Shown here: positions 43,916 through 53,916 of the stretch, one piece after another | Numbering within the stretch: position 1 is the first letter of the stretch | Layout of the letters: each line of letters begins with the position of its first letter | Assembly: GCA_965112735.1 (NCBI GenBank) | Contig: OZ218963.1 | Location: 3,100,001-3,164,000, forward strand | Direction of reading: 5' to 3' | Length of the DNA: 64,000 nt | Origin: Phaeosaccion multiseriatum | Taxonomy: Eukaryota; Ochrophyta, other classes | Program-made: the position numbers and the translations under genes | The notes under the pieces: model-generated | Seen by the model: the letters and a program-made list of their open reading frames with translations, nothing else | Databases searched by the model: none | Told to the model about the DNA's origin: nothing

Positions 43916-44753
43916 ATGGACTCGCTGAAACACCACTCACGCCTCTCGAGCGGCATCGAGAGAGGAGGGCGTAAGGGCGCTCTAAAACGCGGTGCAGTCG
44001 GACAGGCCTCGACAGCCAGAGGCCAATCTGCAGCCGCCGAGCTACGAAAAGGACCCCAGCAAGGGCGAGAGCAGCAGCACCAGGCGCACCACGACCACCG
44101 CAACAGATCTTCCTGGCTGAAAGCAAATGGGGACTTTGTGATTTTCGCCTTCATCTCCTTCATCGCTATGGTGGTCATGCCCGCCCGATCTCTGCTGGCT
44201 GTGGTGCTGGAGCGGTCATCAGCGGCAGCTCCCTTCAGTGGGGCTACTCTAGGCCGACATGAGCCAGCCCTGGTAGTAGGACGTCGTCAACTCCAGCAGG
44301 AGGACCAATCCGTGGACTCTTTTGAGTTTTACACGGCCACTGTTCTGACTATTTGCGCCTGGAGCGGCTCTGCGGTGAGTGAGACAGACCTAGAGAGCGC
44401 CCTACTTGGCCTCCCGGCTTTCGGTCTGAATGAGCACAGCAGTCAAAGCGATTCAGACAATGGAGGCGACGGATGGAGGCTGCGTGCCCCACATGGGTAC
44501 GTGACAAAGGCGAACGGGACCGAAGCCCTCGAGTGCAGCGAGATGAGCAACAACTACACCTTCAACGGGGAGCAGTTTGAGCTCCGCCTGTACAACAACA
44601 AGGCCGACGGAAGTGGCTCCCCGGCTTCGGAGGTTGCTAGTGCACAGGTGGATGCTGTATTCCAGGACTCGGAGACTTTCTTTGTCGAGCTTGCCACTCG
44701 TGCCAATGCGGCGCTGCTGGCCCGTCGAATACTCGAGACAACCTCCCCTGGTC

Positions 44754-44785
<32 letters not shown>

Positions 44786-45523
44786 GCGTCCAATCTCATT
44801 TCAGCCGGTGATGAGATGAAGGCAGAGGAGATGTTTGTGAGCAAGCTAGGCTACATTGTCGGCTTCTTCGAGACGGAGGACGATGGACGCACGGAGAAGG
44901 ATCCCGACTCCAGGCCGTCTGGTGTCATCCACATTGGAAACACCGAGGTTTGGTGGCCCTGGTACATGTGGCTCATCACACTGGCCATCATCTTGCTGTG
45001 CCTCCTGCCCCTCTTCTCCTTTGTGCTGCGCTCGAAGCGCGATCTCCGCCAAGAGGAGGAGGAGGACATGCTCGCAACCAAGCAGAGAGACATGGAAGGG
45101 CTCAACAAAATTTACGGCCCGGAGTATGGTCTCACGGAAGTCGACTTTGACCAGGACTACATGGATTACAACGACGAGGGCATGAGGAGAGAGTACGAAC
45201 ATGTGCACAACAACGTAGTCGACGACCACCCAAGCCGCTCCACGGGGGGGAGAGGGTCCGTGGCGGATTCCGTGTGGCAGCAGCAGAGTCAAAGCACCCA
45301 GAGCAAGTGGGGAGCTAAGGCAGAGAAAAGGGAAGCAGCCGCGGCAGCAGCAGTAGCAGCAGTAGCAGCAGGAGGAGTGGAGCCACTGGGAGGTGCCAAG
45401 ACGGGGGGTGAGGCACCCTCTCGAGGCTTTGACATGGATGACGTGGAGGAGGACGGGAGCGACGACGAAATGACGGGGGATGTTAGGGATGTCCTGGCGG
45501 CGTTCGACGGAGGGCAGAGCTGA
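43916..45523 (+). CDS. two-pass membrane protein of unknown function
   Basis: A single-exon frame of 535 residues not recognised as any family. The N-terminal 70 residues are basic and hydrophilic. A first hydrophobic helix is at about 74-97 (FVIFAFISFIAMVVMPARSL) and a second at about 345-370 (WWPWYMWLITLAIILLCLLP). The 245 residues between them contain N-glycosylation-type sites (NGT, NNYTF) and a folded-looking region (FYTATVLTICAWSGS, FELRLYNNKADGSG, VFQDSETFFVELATRANAAL), so this loop is probably luminal or extracellular. The cytosolic tail begins with RSKRDLRQEEEEDM, has the acidic/aromatic stretch EVDFDQDYMDYNDEGMRREY, and ends with poly-Ala and acidic segments. The short tandem Ser run (about 280-295) comes from an AGC repeat at 44755-44785. 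Both termini on the cytosolic side is an inference from charge. Confidence 0.75.
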
Positions 45524-46016
45524 CTCGACTTGACTTGATCGTAAATAGTTCAGATAGGGTGATGGCGGAAAGGGGGGTGAAAATGACCATGGTGCAGAGA
45601 AGTTGAAACTTACAGTAATTTCCTGGTTTCCTTTGGCTTCCGATGACTTCAATCAAGAGATGTGTATATAATCGAATTTCAACCTCTCAAATCTAGGCCA
45701 AGGCGGGCCGGGCCGCAGGCCGCCTTCGGCCCCTTCGGCAGCACAAAGTAAGGTGGAGTTTTATGCCCCCCACCCACCCCCCGGCCACGCTGCGTGCGTG
45801 CGTGGGTGCGTGGGTGCGTTAGGCCGGCCTGTGGGGGACTGGCAACTGAAATTGGAACTGAAGAGAGATCAGATCGCGATCTGTGAGTGCGCTCAGATTC
45901 GAAGTCGCTTTGGTCAGCCCCCCCCCCCTCAGGTGATTCCTCTTAAGTCAATATATGTTCGCCCCCCCCCCCTCTAAAAATCTAAAAATACAACTAGAGC
46001 CGCAGTCAGCCTCGCA
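45524..46016. other. intergenic spacer upstream of the Lys-rich nuclear protein gene
   Basis: About 490 bases with a GGCCGCAGGCC-type palindrome near 45705-45730, a CGTG-rich stretch near 45790-45815 and C-runs near 45920-45929 and 45963-45972. No gene is visible. Confidence 0.45.
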
Positions 46017-46562
46017 ATGAAGGTGAATGAGCAGTTCCTGCAGTCCACAATCTCTAATGTGGCCTCTCACAATCGCCGGAATCAGGAAGGCCAGTGCTGG
46101 AGGATACATCGCTTTGAACAGGAAGATGGGCGACGGCAGGAGCTGAGAGACCAAAGAAGGGAGAGTTCCCATGGAGACATGCCGTGGGAACGAGGGGTTG
46201 GTGGGAGGAGCAGTAGGAAGAGAAAGAGGGAGAGAGAGAGCTCCAGCCAAGGCAGAGCGAGTCCAGCGGATGACTCCCGAGAGGGACAACTGGAAAGGGA
46301 GCGGGCGATATGGGCGGAGCGAAAGGCAAGAGCGATGGCGCAGGGGGGAGCAGGGGTGATCAGGGGCGAGGAGCGAGCAACGGAGCCGAAAGTGAAGCAA
46401 GCGCTGCTCGATAGTGATTCGGAGAACAATGTTGGCGGCAAGAGCAAGAAGAGGGTGAAGGAGAGGACGAAGAAGAGCAAGGAAAAAAAGAAGCACAAGA
46501 AGAGCAAAAAGGCCAAGAAGGAAAAAAGAAAGGAGAAGAAGGATAATGAGCGAGTGACTTGA
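46017..46562 (+). CDS. Lys/Arg-rich nuclear protein (NKAPD1-like N-terminus)
   Basis: Single exon, 181 residues. The first 30 residues (FLQSTISNVASHNRRNQEGQ followed by CWR) have the pattern L-x3-I-x-N-x2-x-HN-x-x-x-x-E-x3-W seen at the N-terminus of NKAPD1/C11orf57 proteins. The middle is Arg/Glu/Ser-rich, and the C-terminal 50 residues are Lys-rich (KSKKRVKERTKKSKEKKKHK), a strong nuclear/nucleolar signal. DSDSEN looks like a casein-kinase-2 site cluster. A role in nuclear RNA metabolism is plausible, but the similarity is only to a short motif, so the family call is tentative. The frame is open to the stop at 46560-46562 and the ATG is the first in it. It is convergent with FAM185A-like, the stop codons being about 95 bases apart. 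Confidence 0.7.
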   Translation: MKVNEQFLQSTISNVASHNRRNQEGQCWRIHRFEQEDGRRQELRDQRRESSHGDMPWERGVGGRSSRKRKRERESSSQGRASPADDSREGQLERERAIWAERKARAMAQGGAGVIRGEERATEPKVKQALLDSDSENNVGGKSKKRVKERTKKSKEKKKHKKSKKAKKEKRKEKKDNERVT

Positions 46563-46655
46563 CACGAGATTCTACTACGCCAACCATTGATGAGTTTTCT
46601 TAGTTACATCAACGCTGCGACGAGGGGGGCTTCAGAGCTCTCGCGACTCAAAGGC

Positions 46656-48698
46656 TCACAGCACATCGTATTTTCTTTTTACTGCGTCCATCCAGCTAAG
46701 AGTCTCCACATTGACAGCTCCGGTAGGGGCTGCTACGTGAAGCTCAATGCCACCACTGCGACTACGTGTGTCCGTTTCACAGTCGCGAGCTTGGTCAGCG
46801 TCGCGATCGTCAGGAAGGAAGGAGCGCAGGCTCTGGTCCTTTGCCCCCTGAGAATGCAGAACGAGTTGGAAGGCGCAAGGGGTAAGGTTAAGAGACTGTT
46901 CGCAGCCACGCCCGCCTCGCGTCTGAGTATCTGCCTCACATTCGGAGGCGACAAGGAAGGGAGACACGTATTCCAATGTGACACTGTGTACCTGAAGGTT
47001 GATTTTGCCGAGTGAGCCTCCCTGCTCCCATCCTGCTGCGTCCCACGCCAGATTGGCCTTTCCTACTTCTGTGCTGACGAGCATGCCCTTTGCCCCGCCC
47101 GGCCTCACCTCTCCTTTAAAAGTGGGCACAGTGTCTAGGCAAGAAGGTGTGCACTCCTCGCGGCACTCCACCCGAAGCTCATGGACCCCCACTTCTTCGG
47201 TCAGCGACACGTTCACGTCGCTTTGGCTGGACGTGAGCGTTGTAGCGGTGCCGAGGGCGAGTTTACCAAGATGAACAGTGAGTGGGCCCTCCGCCGTAGC
47301 ACAGACAGAGCCGCTGACGCTGCCAATTGTCACCGGGCGGAGTTGCGAGTGGTGCGCGGACGCAGGAGGATCCGAGGAGCTGCTGTTGGTCCCCTGGTGC
47401 CGCTCCTGTCCGTCCAAGAGCGCTGCGCTTGTTGACGCCACCGTTGCCTGTCCGTGAAGGCTGGCGGGCAGCAAGAGAGGACAGGGGGAAGAGGTGTCAT
47501 GGCACGGGCAATATTGGCACCAATCCCCATTCGGCGTCAAAGGTAACCTAACATGCTTCCGTAAACACACCTGCCAATGTCAATATGCCCGTTGCTGCTC
47601 ACGAAGGAGCGTGTTGCATACATGCCTCCGATGTCGATACCGTTGCGGCCTTCTCCTTCAGACACTTCGCATCCCGCGCCACATACAGTGACCGACGGGC
47701 CGTTCAGTAGCTTGGCCGATATCCCTCCTCCCTCAGCACGTAAATGTATGTTTCCTTCCAGCTCCTTGGCTTCGATACTACCCCCCTGGATATGACCGTG
47801 AAAGCACAAGCGCGACGGACTTGAGAGGGGAGTCAGAACGAGGCCTTGTACCGCAGGGAGGAGGGCGGGGAGGGGGCGAGTGTCGTCTTACCTTGCAGCT
47901 AATCTCTATTTGCGGCCCCCGAATGGTCGGCACGCGGACGCCCCCCTTCCCGGTGCGCAGCGTGGCGTCACCCTTGAGCTTGCTCACAAGGCGGATGTCG
48001 CCCGCACCCGTCTCGGCAGCGACGTTAAAGATGTATGGGACGCTGACCTTGACTAAGACTTCCTGACGCCCCTCCCCCCGACTCTGGTCACTCCCTGCAG
48101 GGTCGCGCAAGCGTAGCCCCGCCCCGCCGGGAAGTACTTCCACACGCAAGCCAGTGAGACGCTCGAGGAGCGAGGTTGCGCCTTGCTCTTCTTCCTCTTC
48201 CCCCTCATCAACTCCTCGGCCGTACACGGCGATGTGGCACTCATCGCTCCAGCTCGTGTCCAGCAAGAGCCTACCTTTTCCCACATGCACCGAGAGACGT
48301 CCCCCTTGCTTGACCCTCACATTCGTCTCCTTCGCCAAGAGCCGCGCAAACACACCATCCTCAGGTTGAGGCGCAATGGCCGCCTCTCCCCCGCCGTCAT
48401 GCCCAGATACGGCGGCGTGTTGTCCGCGCGACTGCTGCCTCCTGCCTTTCATACTCTCCATACTAGTCTCTCGTGCGGCTTGACCTCTGGAAGTCCACCC
48501 GCAGCGGCAGCGATACTGCTGTCGGTGGTGTAGGGTGTTGTGGTGTAGAGGGGAAGGGGGAGAGGCATCTGCGGCAACTGCTGCGACCCTAGCCCTGCCA
48601 TGCGAACTCCTCGCACGGCATCTACTGCTGCTTCCCGTCCTTGCGACAAGCCTACCTTTCAGGCTCCTTGCAGAGGCGCTGGACCACATGATATGCAA
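46656..48698 (-). CDS. FAM185A-like (DUF4097 beta-helix) protein, probably mitochondrial
   Basis: Three exons (48698-47892, 47785-47571, 47460-46656) sum exactly to 608 residues. The N-terminus is Ser/Arg-rich without acids (MWSSASARSLKGRLVARTGS; ATG at 48689 or 48698) and suits a mitochondrial presequence. The body contains the repeated short beta-strand rungs of DUF4097/FAM185A proteins: VLVKVSVPYIFNVAAETGAG, DIRLVSKLKGDATLRTGKGG, EISCKGGSIEAKELEGNIHL, GIDIGGMYATRSFVSSNGHI, and near the end GGIELHVAAPTGAVNVETLS followed by W. The last motif matches the conserved end of FAM185A. Function of the family is unknown. The gene is divergent from the DFRP1-like gene (222 bases between starts). Family call moderately confident; location inferred. 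Confidence 0.78.
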
Positions 48699-48920
48699 AT
48701 ATTGCTGTCTCTTTATACCTTTTGTGTCATGGGGTGCCTTCGAAATCCCCCTGGGATCTGGGTCCTCTTTCTACTACTCTTTTCCCTCTCTGTTTATACA
48801 CTACAGCTGTGGTCAGCTTTGACGCTTCTCTTGGGTGTACCCCGATCCCTTCCTCTGTCTTTTTGGGGTCAATACTTACGCTTTTGAGGTGGGTACAAGC
48901 AGAAAAGGCGGAAGGCCGCC
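48699..48920. promoter_or_regulatory. divergent promoter region, FAM185A-like / DFRP1-like
   Basis: 222 bases between two divergent ATGs, T-rich in the middle. No defined element recognised. Confidence 0.4.
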
Positions 48921-50765
48921 ATGCCTCCAAAGAAGGCACAAAAGAAGCCGGACAAGAAGAAGCAGGCGAAGGCTATAGAGGATAAGACATTCGGGTTGAA
49001 GGTGAGGTGCAGGTTCTGAAGTGCAAGCCATCGCTGCACCTTGCTAAGTCGCCTCACCCTTCCAAAAATGGGGAAAATATCCCCCCCCTCTCTCTCTGCC
49101 CCCCACCCCCGCCCTACAGAACAAGAACAAGAGCAAGGTTGTGCAGAAGTATGTAAGCCAAGTAGTAGTGGTAAGTGCGAGAGGTCAAGAGCACTACGCT
49201 GTTGAGCTCGACTGTAGGTGAAGGAGAGGGCTGTGTCAGGGGGTGCGACTCCGTCCCTTTTTGTCAATCTCACGGGCTTGTCAATCTCACCACAAACCTT
49301 TGTCTGTGTGCTCTCATCTGCTGCGCTTGTGCGACGAGACAGACCGCGCGAGGGGGAGCGAAGACTGATGAGGAACGGCAAAAGGCAAAGAAGGCGGCCA
49401 AGGCGGTACGTACGGCCTAGATCGTCTGTGCAGCGCGGTTTGTGCTATGCTGTTTGGTCTGCTTATGGGCAGAAGAAAGTCCCGTGGCCTTTCCCGAGTT
49501 CCCGAGCTGTGTCTTGGCGGGATATATGATATTAGCGCTCTGGTCATCCTAATCGTCGCTCCTTTGTGTGGCCCCGATCTTCGTTGTGGCAGGCGAAGCA
49601 GGCAGAGCAGGACCAGCTGAATGCGCTCTTTAGTGATGCGTTAATCACTGGCAATAAGGCTGTATCAGCTAAGAAGGGGGGCAAGGCAAATGAGGCAGTG
49701 GGCACCGGGAAACAAAAGCAGGTATGCTTCCTGGGCACACTTCCGCGCGCGCCGAGTGGCGTTTCTCACTCATACAGGAGCGGAAACCACATGCATGCGT
49801 CGATACCCACAAACCTTAACACCCTTCCTGCCCACAGGTGCAGGAGACATACGAGGTCATCGAGGAAGAGAAGGGCATCGAAGACATCATCGAGGAGCAG
49901 GTACGGGTGGTTGCCTTCGCGTTTTCGTGCAAAATTGTTGTAAATACTGTGGTGACGTTCGTCGCCTTTGAATGATCCCCTGATGCCACCTCTGCCTTTT
50001 CCTTCTCCGTGTTTTCATCCTTTCACGTACACAGCGCGCCAAGCTGGCAGCCGAGGGGAAGAAGGTAATGAGGAGGAGGAGGAGGAGGAGGAGGAGAGGC
50101 CCGGGCGGTAGAGGAAGAGATATTTCCCCTATTTGTTCTTGTTCTCGATCTAGCAAGCAAGTGCACACGTCCTTCAAATCCCTCACGGCAGCACACTGCT
50201 CACCCACGCACCACGCACTGCCCCCACCAGGGCACACCCGTAACCGAGGAATCCCTCGCCATTTGGAAGGCCGACAGAAAGGCCAAGAAACTGGCGGAGG
50301 AGAAGAAACTGCTGCAGAAGGAGCTGGCCAAGAAGAAGGGCGGAAAGGGCCTTTCGGTGCTGTCGGGGAGAGCGCTATACGATTACGACTCGACTTTGTT
50401 CCAGGTGAGGGGCATGGCGGGAGGGAGTGTCAGGCTTGTATCCAGTGAATCGTTCCTCCAGAACGGGTTAGGGAGACGGAACAGGCCCTTTCTGTGTGTG
50501 TGTGTATACCCTCAGCGTTCCTTTTCCCTTCCTCTGTGTGTCATCTTCGCCTCGCCACCCAACCCTGCCACCCTGGCCATAGGATGATGACGGAGCTTTT
50601 GCAGATACTGAGCTTGCGCATCGGGAGGAGGTGGAACAGGATGAAGACGAAGGAGGTGACCGCAAAATGCCACCAGCAGCAGCGGCGGCAGCAGCAGCAT
50701 CACTGGACGTGGGGGATGAGGATGTGTTTGGGGACGATGATGACCTCGACGACTTAGACGACTGA
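48921..50765 (+). CDS. DFRP1/ZC3H15-like (Tma46) protein lacking the CCCH zinc fingers
   Basis: Eight small exons (48921-49001, 49120-49170, 49343-49405, 49593-49721, 49838-49900, 50035-50064, 50231-50404, 50583-50765) sum exactly to 257 residues. The N-terminus MPPKKAQKKPDKKK...IEDKTFGLKNK is the hallmark start of ZC3H15/DFRP1/Tma46, which binds and stabilises the translational GTPase DRG1/Rbg1. The C-terminal DFRP part is also present: GIEDIIEEQRAKL, GTPVTEESLAIWKADRKAK, KGLSVLSGRALYDYDSTLFQ, then an acidic end. Between them, where the family has two CCCH fingers and some 120 residues, there are only about 60 residues with no Cys (ALITGNKAVSAKKGGKANEA). No open frame in the intervening introns supplies a finger. 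Either the fingers were lost or this is a finger-less paralogue. Some Ala-rich sequence precedes the acidic end. Confidence 0.82.
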
Positions 50766-50846
50766 CGCGCGACGCTAGGGCTTGGAACGTATGCGGTATC
50801 GAATAAATCGTTGATGAAAACAACCTGAATTCATAATTGACACCCT

Positions 50847-51574
50847 TTACACGGATTTCCAAAGAATATGCTCCTGGTAGCGGGGGGGTGGAGAGATTAC
50901 GATACCGGATAATGCCTGCAGTAGGTGCTCTTCGATGCTCTGGCCAGTGTGCCGTGCTCTCCCCGCTTGGCATCCAATTCCGCTGGGGCATCCATTTGAC
51001 CACGCATGTGCTGCTGCTGCTGGCCTTGAAGTACTGCCGCAACAACCCCACAACACATGTTGAGGCCTATGTTCTCTTGCTCTCTTGACGCATCCTTCTT
51101 GAATGCTCTGCTCATGTCGGCGGGCGCAACCCTTCCTCCCAACGTAAGCGTCCACGCTGGTGGCCACCCGGCATACTGCTTGCTGCTCCTGCTCTGCTGC
51201 CGCTGCTTCAATGGCGAGGGAAACCATGGGGCTGGCAACACCCGCCTCTGGGTGGGCTTCCCAATTGCTCACATACCCCACCACCCGCTGCGTCTACAGC
51301 AGCCCCTTTCTTGCTCATGCCTTGGCTCTCGTCGAGCGTCGCCTCCTCCTGCTTTCGATGCAAAGATCCTCTTTCCCACCGGCACCTCCACAGCCCCTGA
51401 GTCGACGACCCAGTCAAGACTTTGTTTGTTGCTGTGTTGCGCGTATCCACTCGGCACATACAGCCGCTCAGGATATGAGAAGCTGGATGCAGCAGCAACA
51501 GCAGCAGTAGTAGCAGAAGGGCAGTTGCTGTCCCAAGGACGCATGGTTACAGGAGCAAAGCTCCTCGCGACCAC
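50847..51574 (-). CDS. possible small gene of unknown function (model uncertain)
   Basis: The interval between the DFRP1-like stop and the NAD kinase stop (about 950 bases) is open in several minus-strand frames. The most protein-like pieces are an N-terminal candidate at 51574-51269 (MVARSFAPVTMRPWDSN...LYVPSGYAQHSNKQSLDWVV) and a C-terminal candidate in another frame ending at 50897 (DASREQENIGLNMCCGVVAA...GQMDAPAELDAKRGEHGT). No donor/acceptor pair of normal length joins them in phase, so I give no exon model. A plus-strand reading (51057-51680) is also open but Cys/Leu-rich and less convincing. It may equally be non-coding. Confidence 0.25.
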
Positions 51575-51711
51575 CTCTATTCAGACCCCCCACCACGTCG
51601 TAAGTGTGCGTACTTGCTCTTTCTGCGTGCCGCTCAGCCTTCCTCTGTGTGTGTTGCTCCTTCTATTCCGGCGCGAGTGATTTGCTGTCTACTTGCCTGC
51701 CGCTCGGCCCC

Positions 51712-53610
51712 TCAGCGGAGGTGCGGAGGTGGCCCCCCTTCATAGCCTCTGGTGTACAGCCACAAGGGAGTGGCCTTGGCCGAAAAGTCAATCTCATCCC
51801 CCAACTTGAGGTGGTGGACAGCGTGCTCGCCATCCACATAGAGATGCCCCTTGAGGCTGTTCCATCTGACGTGCACTTTGGTATCCTCATTGACAAGGCC
51901 GTGACCTTCCTTCTCGAGGGCCTCCGCTGTGCCCTCCTCTAAAAGGTGCTCCCGAATCTTGTATTGGAGCTCGCGAGAGCTAACATCTTGTATCTGTGCA
52001 TCAATCAATCAAAAGCAATCCACAGAAGGAACAGGATAGGACCTTCACTTTTAGTACGTTTCAACGTCGAGATGAGAGGAAGAGGGGGTCATCCAGGAGC
52101 TAGGGCAGAGCAAAGAACATGCATCGGAGCTCGTGCCATCGTTGTCGCGAGTATTCAACTTTGTTCCCAGGCATTCGTTTGTTAGTCCCTCGCTCAGACA
52201 CACTTCTGCGCTCACCTCGCCCCCCGCAGAAAGCATGGCCGCGGAGCTTCCTGTGGCTGTGCTGAGCCACATCCCGGATGACCACACGTTGAAGTAGAAG
52301 TGCTCCATCTCCGTGACACCAGTTCCGTCGATGAAGCCTAAGCGAAATCTAAGAGAGAAGGACGGGCCATACATACGAGAGACACGTGTAGCGGCACAGG
52401 CGTACGCTGAGAAGTTCATTCCATGGTAGGTACGGGGTGTCCCCGCCCCCGGGCGTTCACAGTACTCCCCCTCCTCACCCTCCTACTAGACTAACCTGGA
52501 GACCGCTGCTGGGGAGGGATGGGCCATGAGAACGTCATTCAGGGCCGGGGGAAGCTTGGTTTCTGCGAGAGAAAGAAAACACAAGCGAGTGACCATCCAT
52601 CTCTGTGAGGCGAGAACCAACTTTCGCGGAGAGAGGACGGGGGTTCTTGGTGCTGGAAAACCCCCAGAAGCGCCTGCAGCCTCCCTCTTGCCCCTCCCCT
52701 CCTCACCTGTGAAGGTGCTCTTCACCACGGTTTGGATCCGGGTTCGGGGCATGGCGTGGATGTGTCTCTCCAAGATCTTCGGCAGGTACCTTGCGACATC
52801 GGTCGCCGTCAACATGCACAAGGCCCCCTTGCTGCGCCGCTCGTCTGTCTTTTTCTGCGGTCATGGCGAGCGAGCGAGGATGAGTGATTCCGAGGGGGCA
52901 CACCAACCCATCGTGACCGGAAAAAGAAATAAACTGACCAGCTGGGCTCCCTTCTCGTTGCTTTTCGTGGGGTCCGAATTCACTCCCAACAGGGGAGGTC
53001 CTCCAGCGTTGAGCAAAAAGTGGGAGGCAGACAAGACCGTGCCGTCTCCGCCCACGGCTATCACAAGCTCCACGTCCTCAATGTGCTGCTTGCACAGGTC
53101 CTGCGAATAGGGGTGTCAGAACGGGGAGGATTAAGTAGTGAGTGAGGTCAGGGCTCCCGTTATGACCTTTCTGTGCTTGATGAACATGCTCCTTTCCCTC
53201 CCCCCCTCTCCCTCCTCCCCCCCCCCTTCTCTTCCCTCACTCCTCCTACACTCGGGGTACCATTTAGGCCCAATCAGTAAGGACAGTCCTCTACTTCTTT
53301 TCATTGGCAACATTTCCTCTCACCTCACGCCCCACCACGTTGTACGTTAGGTCATGCCTCTCCAAGACGTCTCGTACAGTGGACACGCACTTCTGATGGA
53401 TGTTGTACCTTTCGGTGGAAGAGAGAAAGCAGAGACAGGTAAAAGAAGGTGGGAGGGAGCAGTCCGTTTTCTCCTGAACACCCACCTATTCTCTAAGCGG
53501 CCCCATCGAATGTTGAGGGGTGCCTTTCCGATCTGTTTCAGCTGTCGGTACTGCTCGAAGGGGGTTTGCTTAACGACCACAATCACTTTGCGCAAACGCC
53601 CGCTCATCAT
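51712..53610 (-). CDS. NAD(H) kinase, NADK3 type
   Basis: Phosphorylates NAD(H) to NADP(H) using ATP. Seven exons (53610-53486, 53408-53324, 53100-52939, 52854-52707, 52562-52496, 52348-52216, 51993-51712) sum exactly to 333 residues. Motifs: LRKVIVVVKQTPFEQY at the start; the kinase GGDGT motif in LVIAVGGDGTVLSASHFLL; GVNSDPTKSNEKG; and the nucleotide-binding block SSGMWLSTATGSSAAMLSAG followed by RELQYKIREHL. This last order is that of plant NADK3 and animal NADK2/NADKD1 rather than of the long NADK1 type. No presequence and no obvious peroxisomal C-terminus (it ends PPPHLR), so cytosolic location is the default guess. Divergent from the plastid repeat protein, 306 bases between starts. Confidence 0.9.
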
Positions 53611-53916
53611 GGGTGCGAGAGACGCACGGGAAGCGAGAGGGAGAGGGAGAGGGAGAGGGGGGGAGGGAGAGGGAGAGCGAGAGACAGAGAGGCAGACAGA
53701 GAGAGAGGAAGAGGGAAGAGGAGAGAAAGAGCGAACGGGGAAAAGACCGAGAAATAGAGCCGAGAGGGAGCAGGCAGATACAAAGAAGATCTGCTTTTGT
53801 CTCTCTATTCCTCCTCTCTGTCTTCTCTACCTCGCCAGGTTTTACTTTTAGGTATTTCCCGGGGGATCGGCGCAGGATTCTAATTTGAGGCAGCGAAAGT
53901 TGCAGTGGTAGGAGCG
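53611..53916. promoter_or_regulatory. GA-rich divergent promoter region, NAD kinase / plastid repeat protein
   Basis: The 306 bases between divergent ATGs are dominated by a purine tract of GAGAGG/GAGA repeats at about 53638-53770 on the plus strand. GA/CT tracts also occur in the APX/SmD2 promoter, so they may be promoter elements here. Confidence 0.45.
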
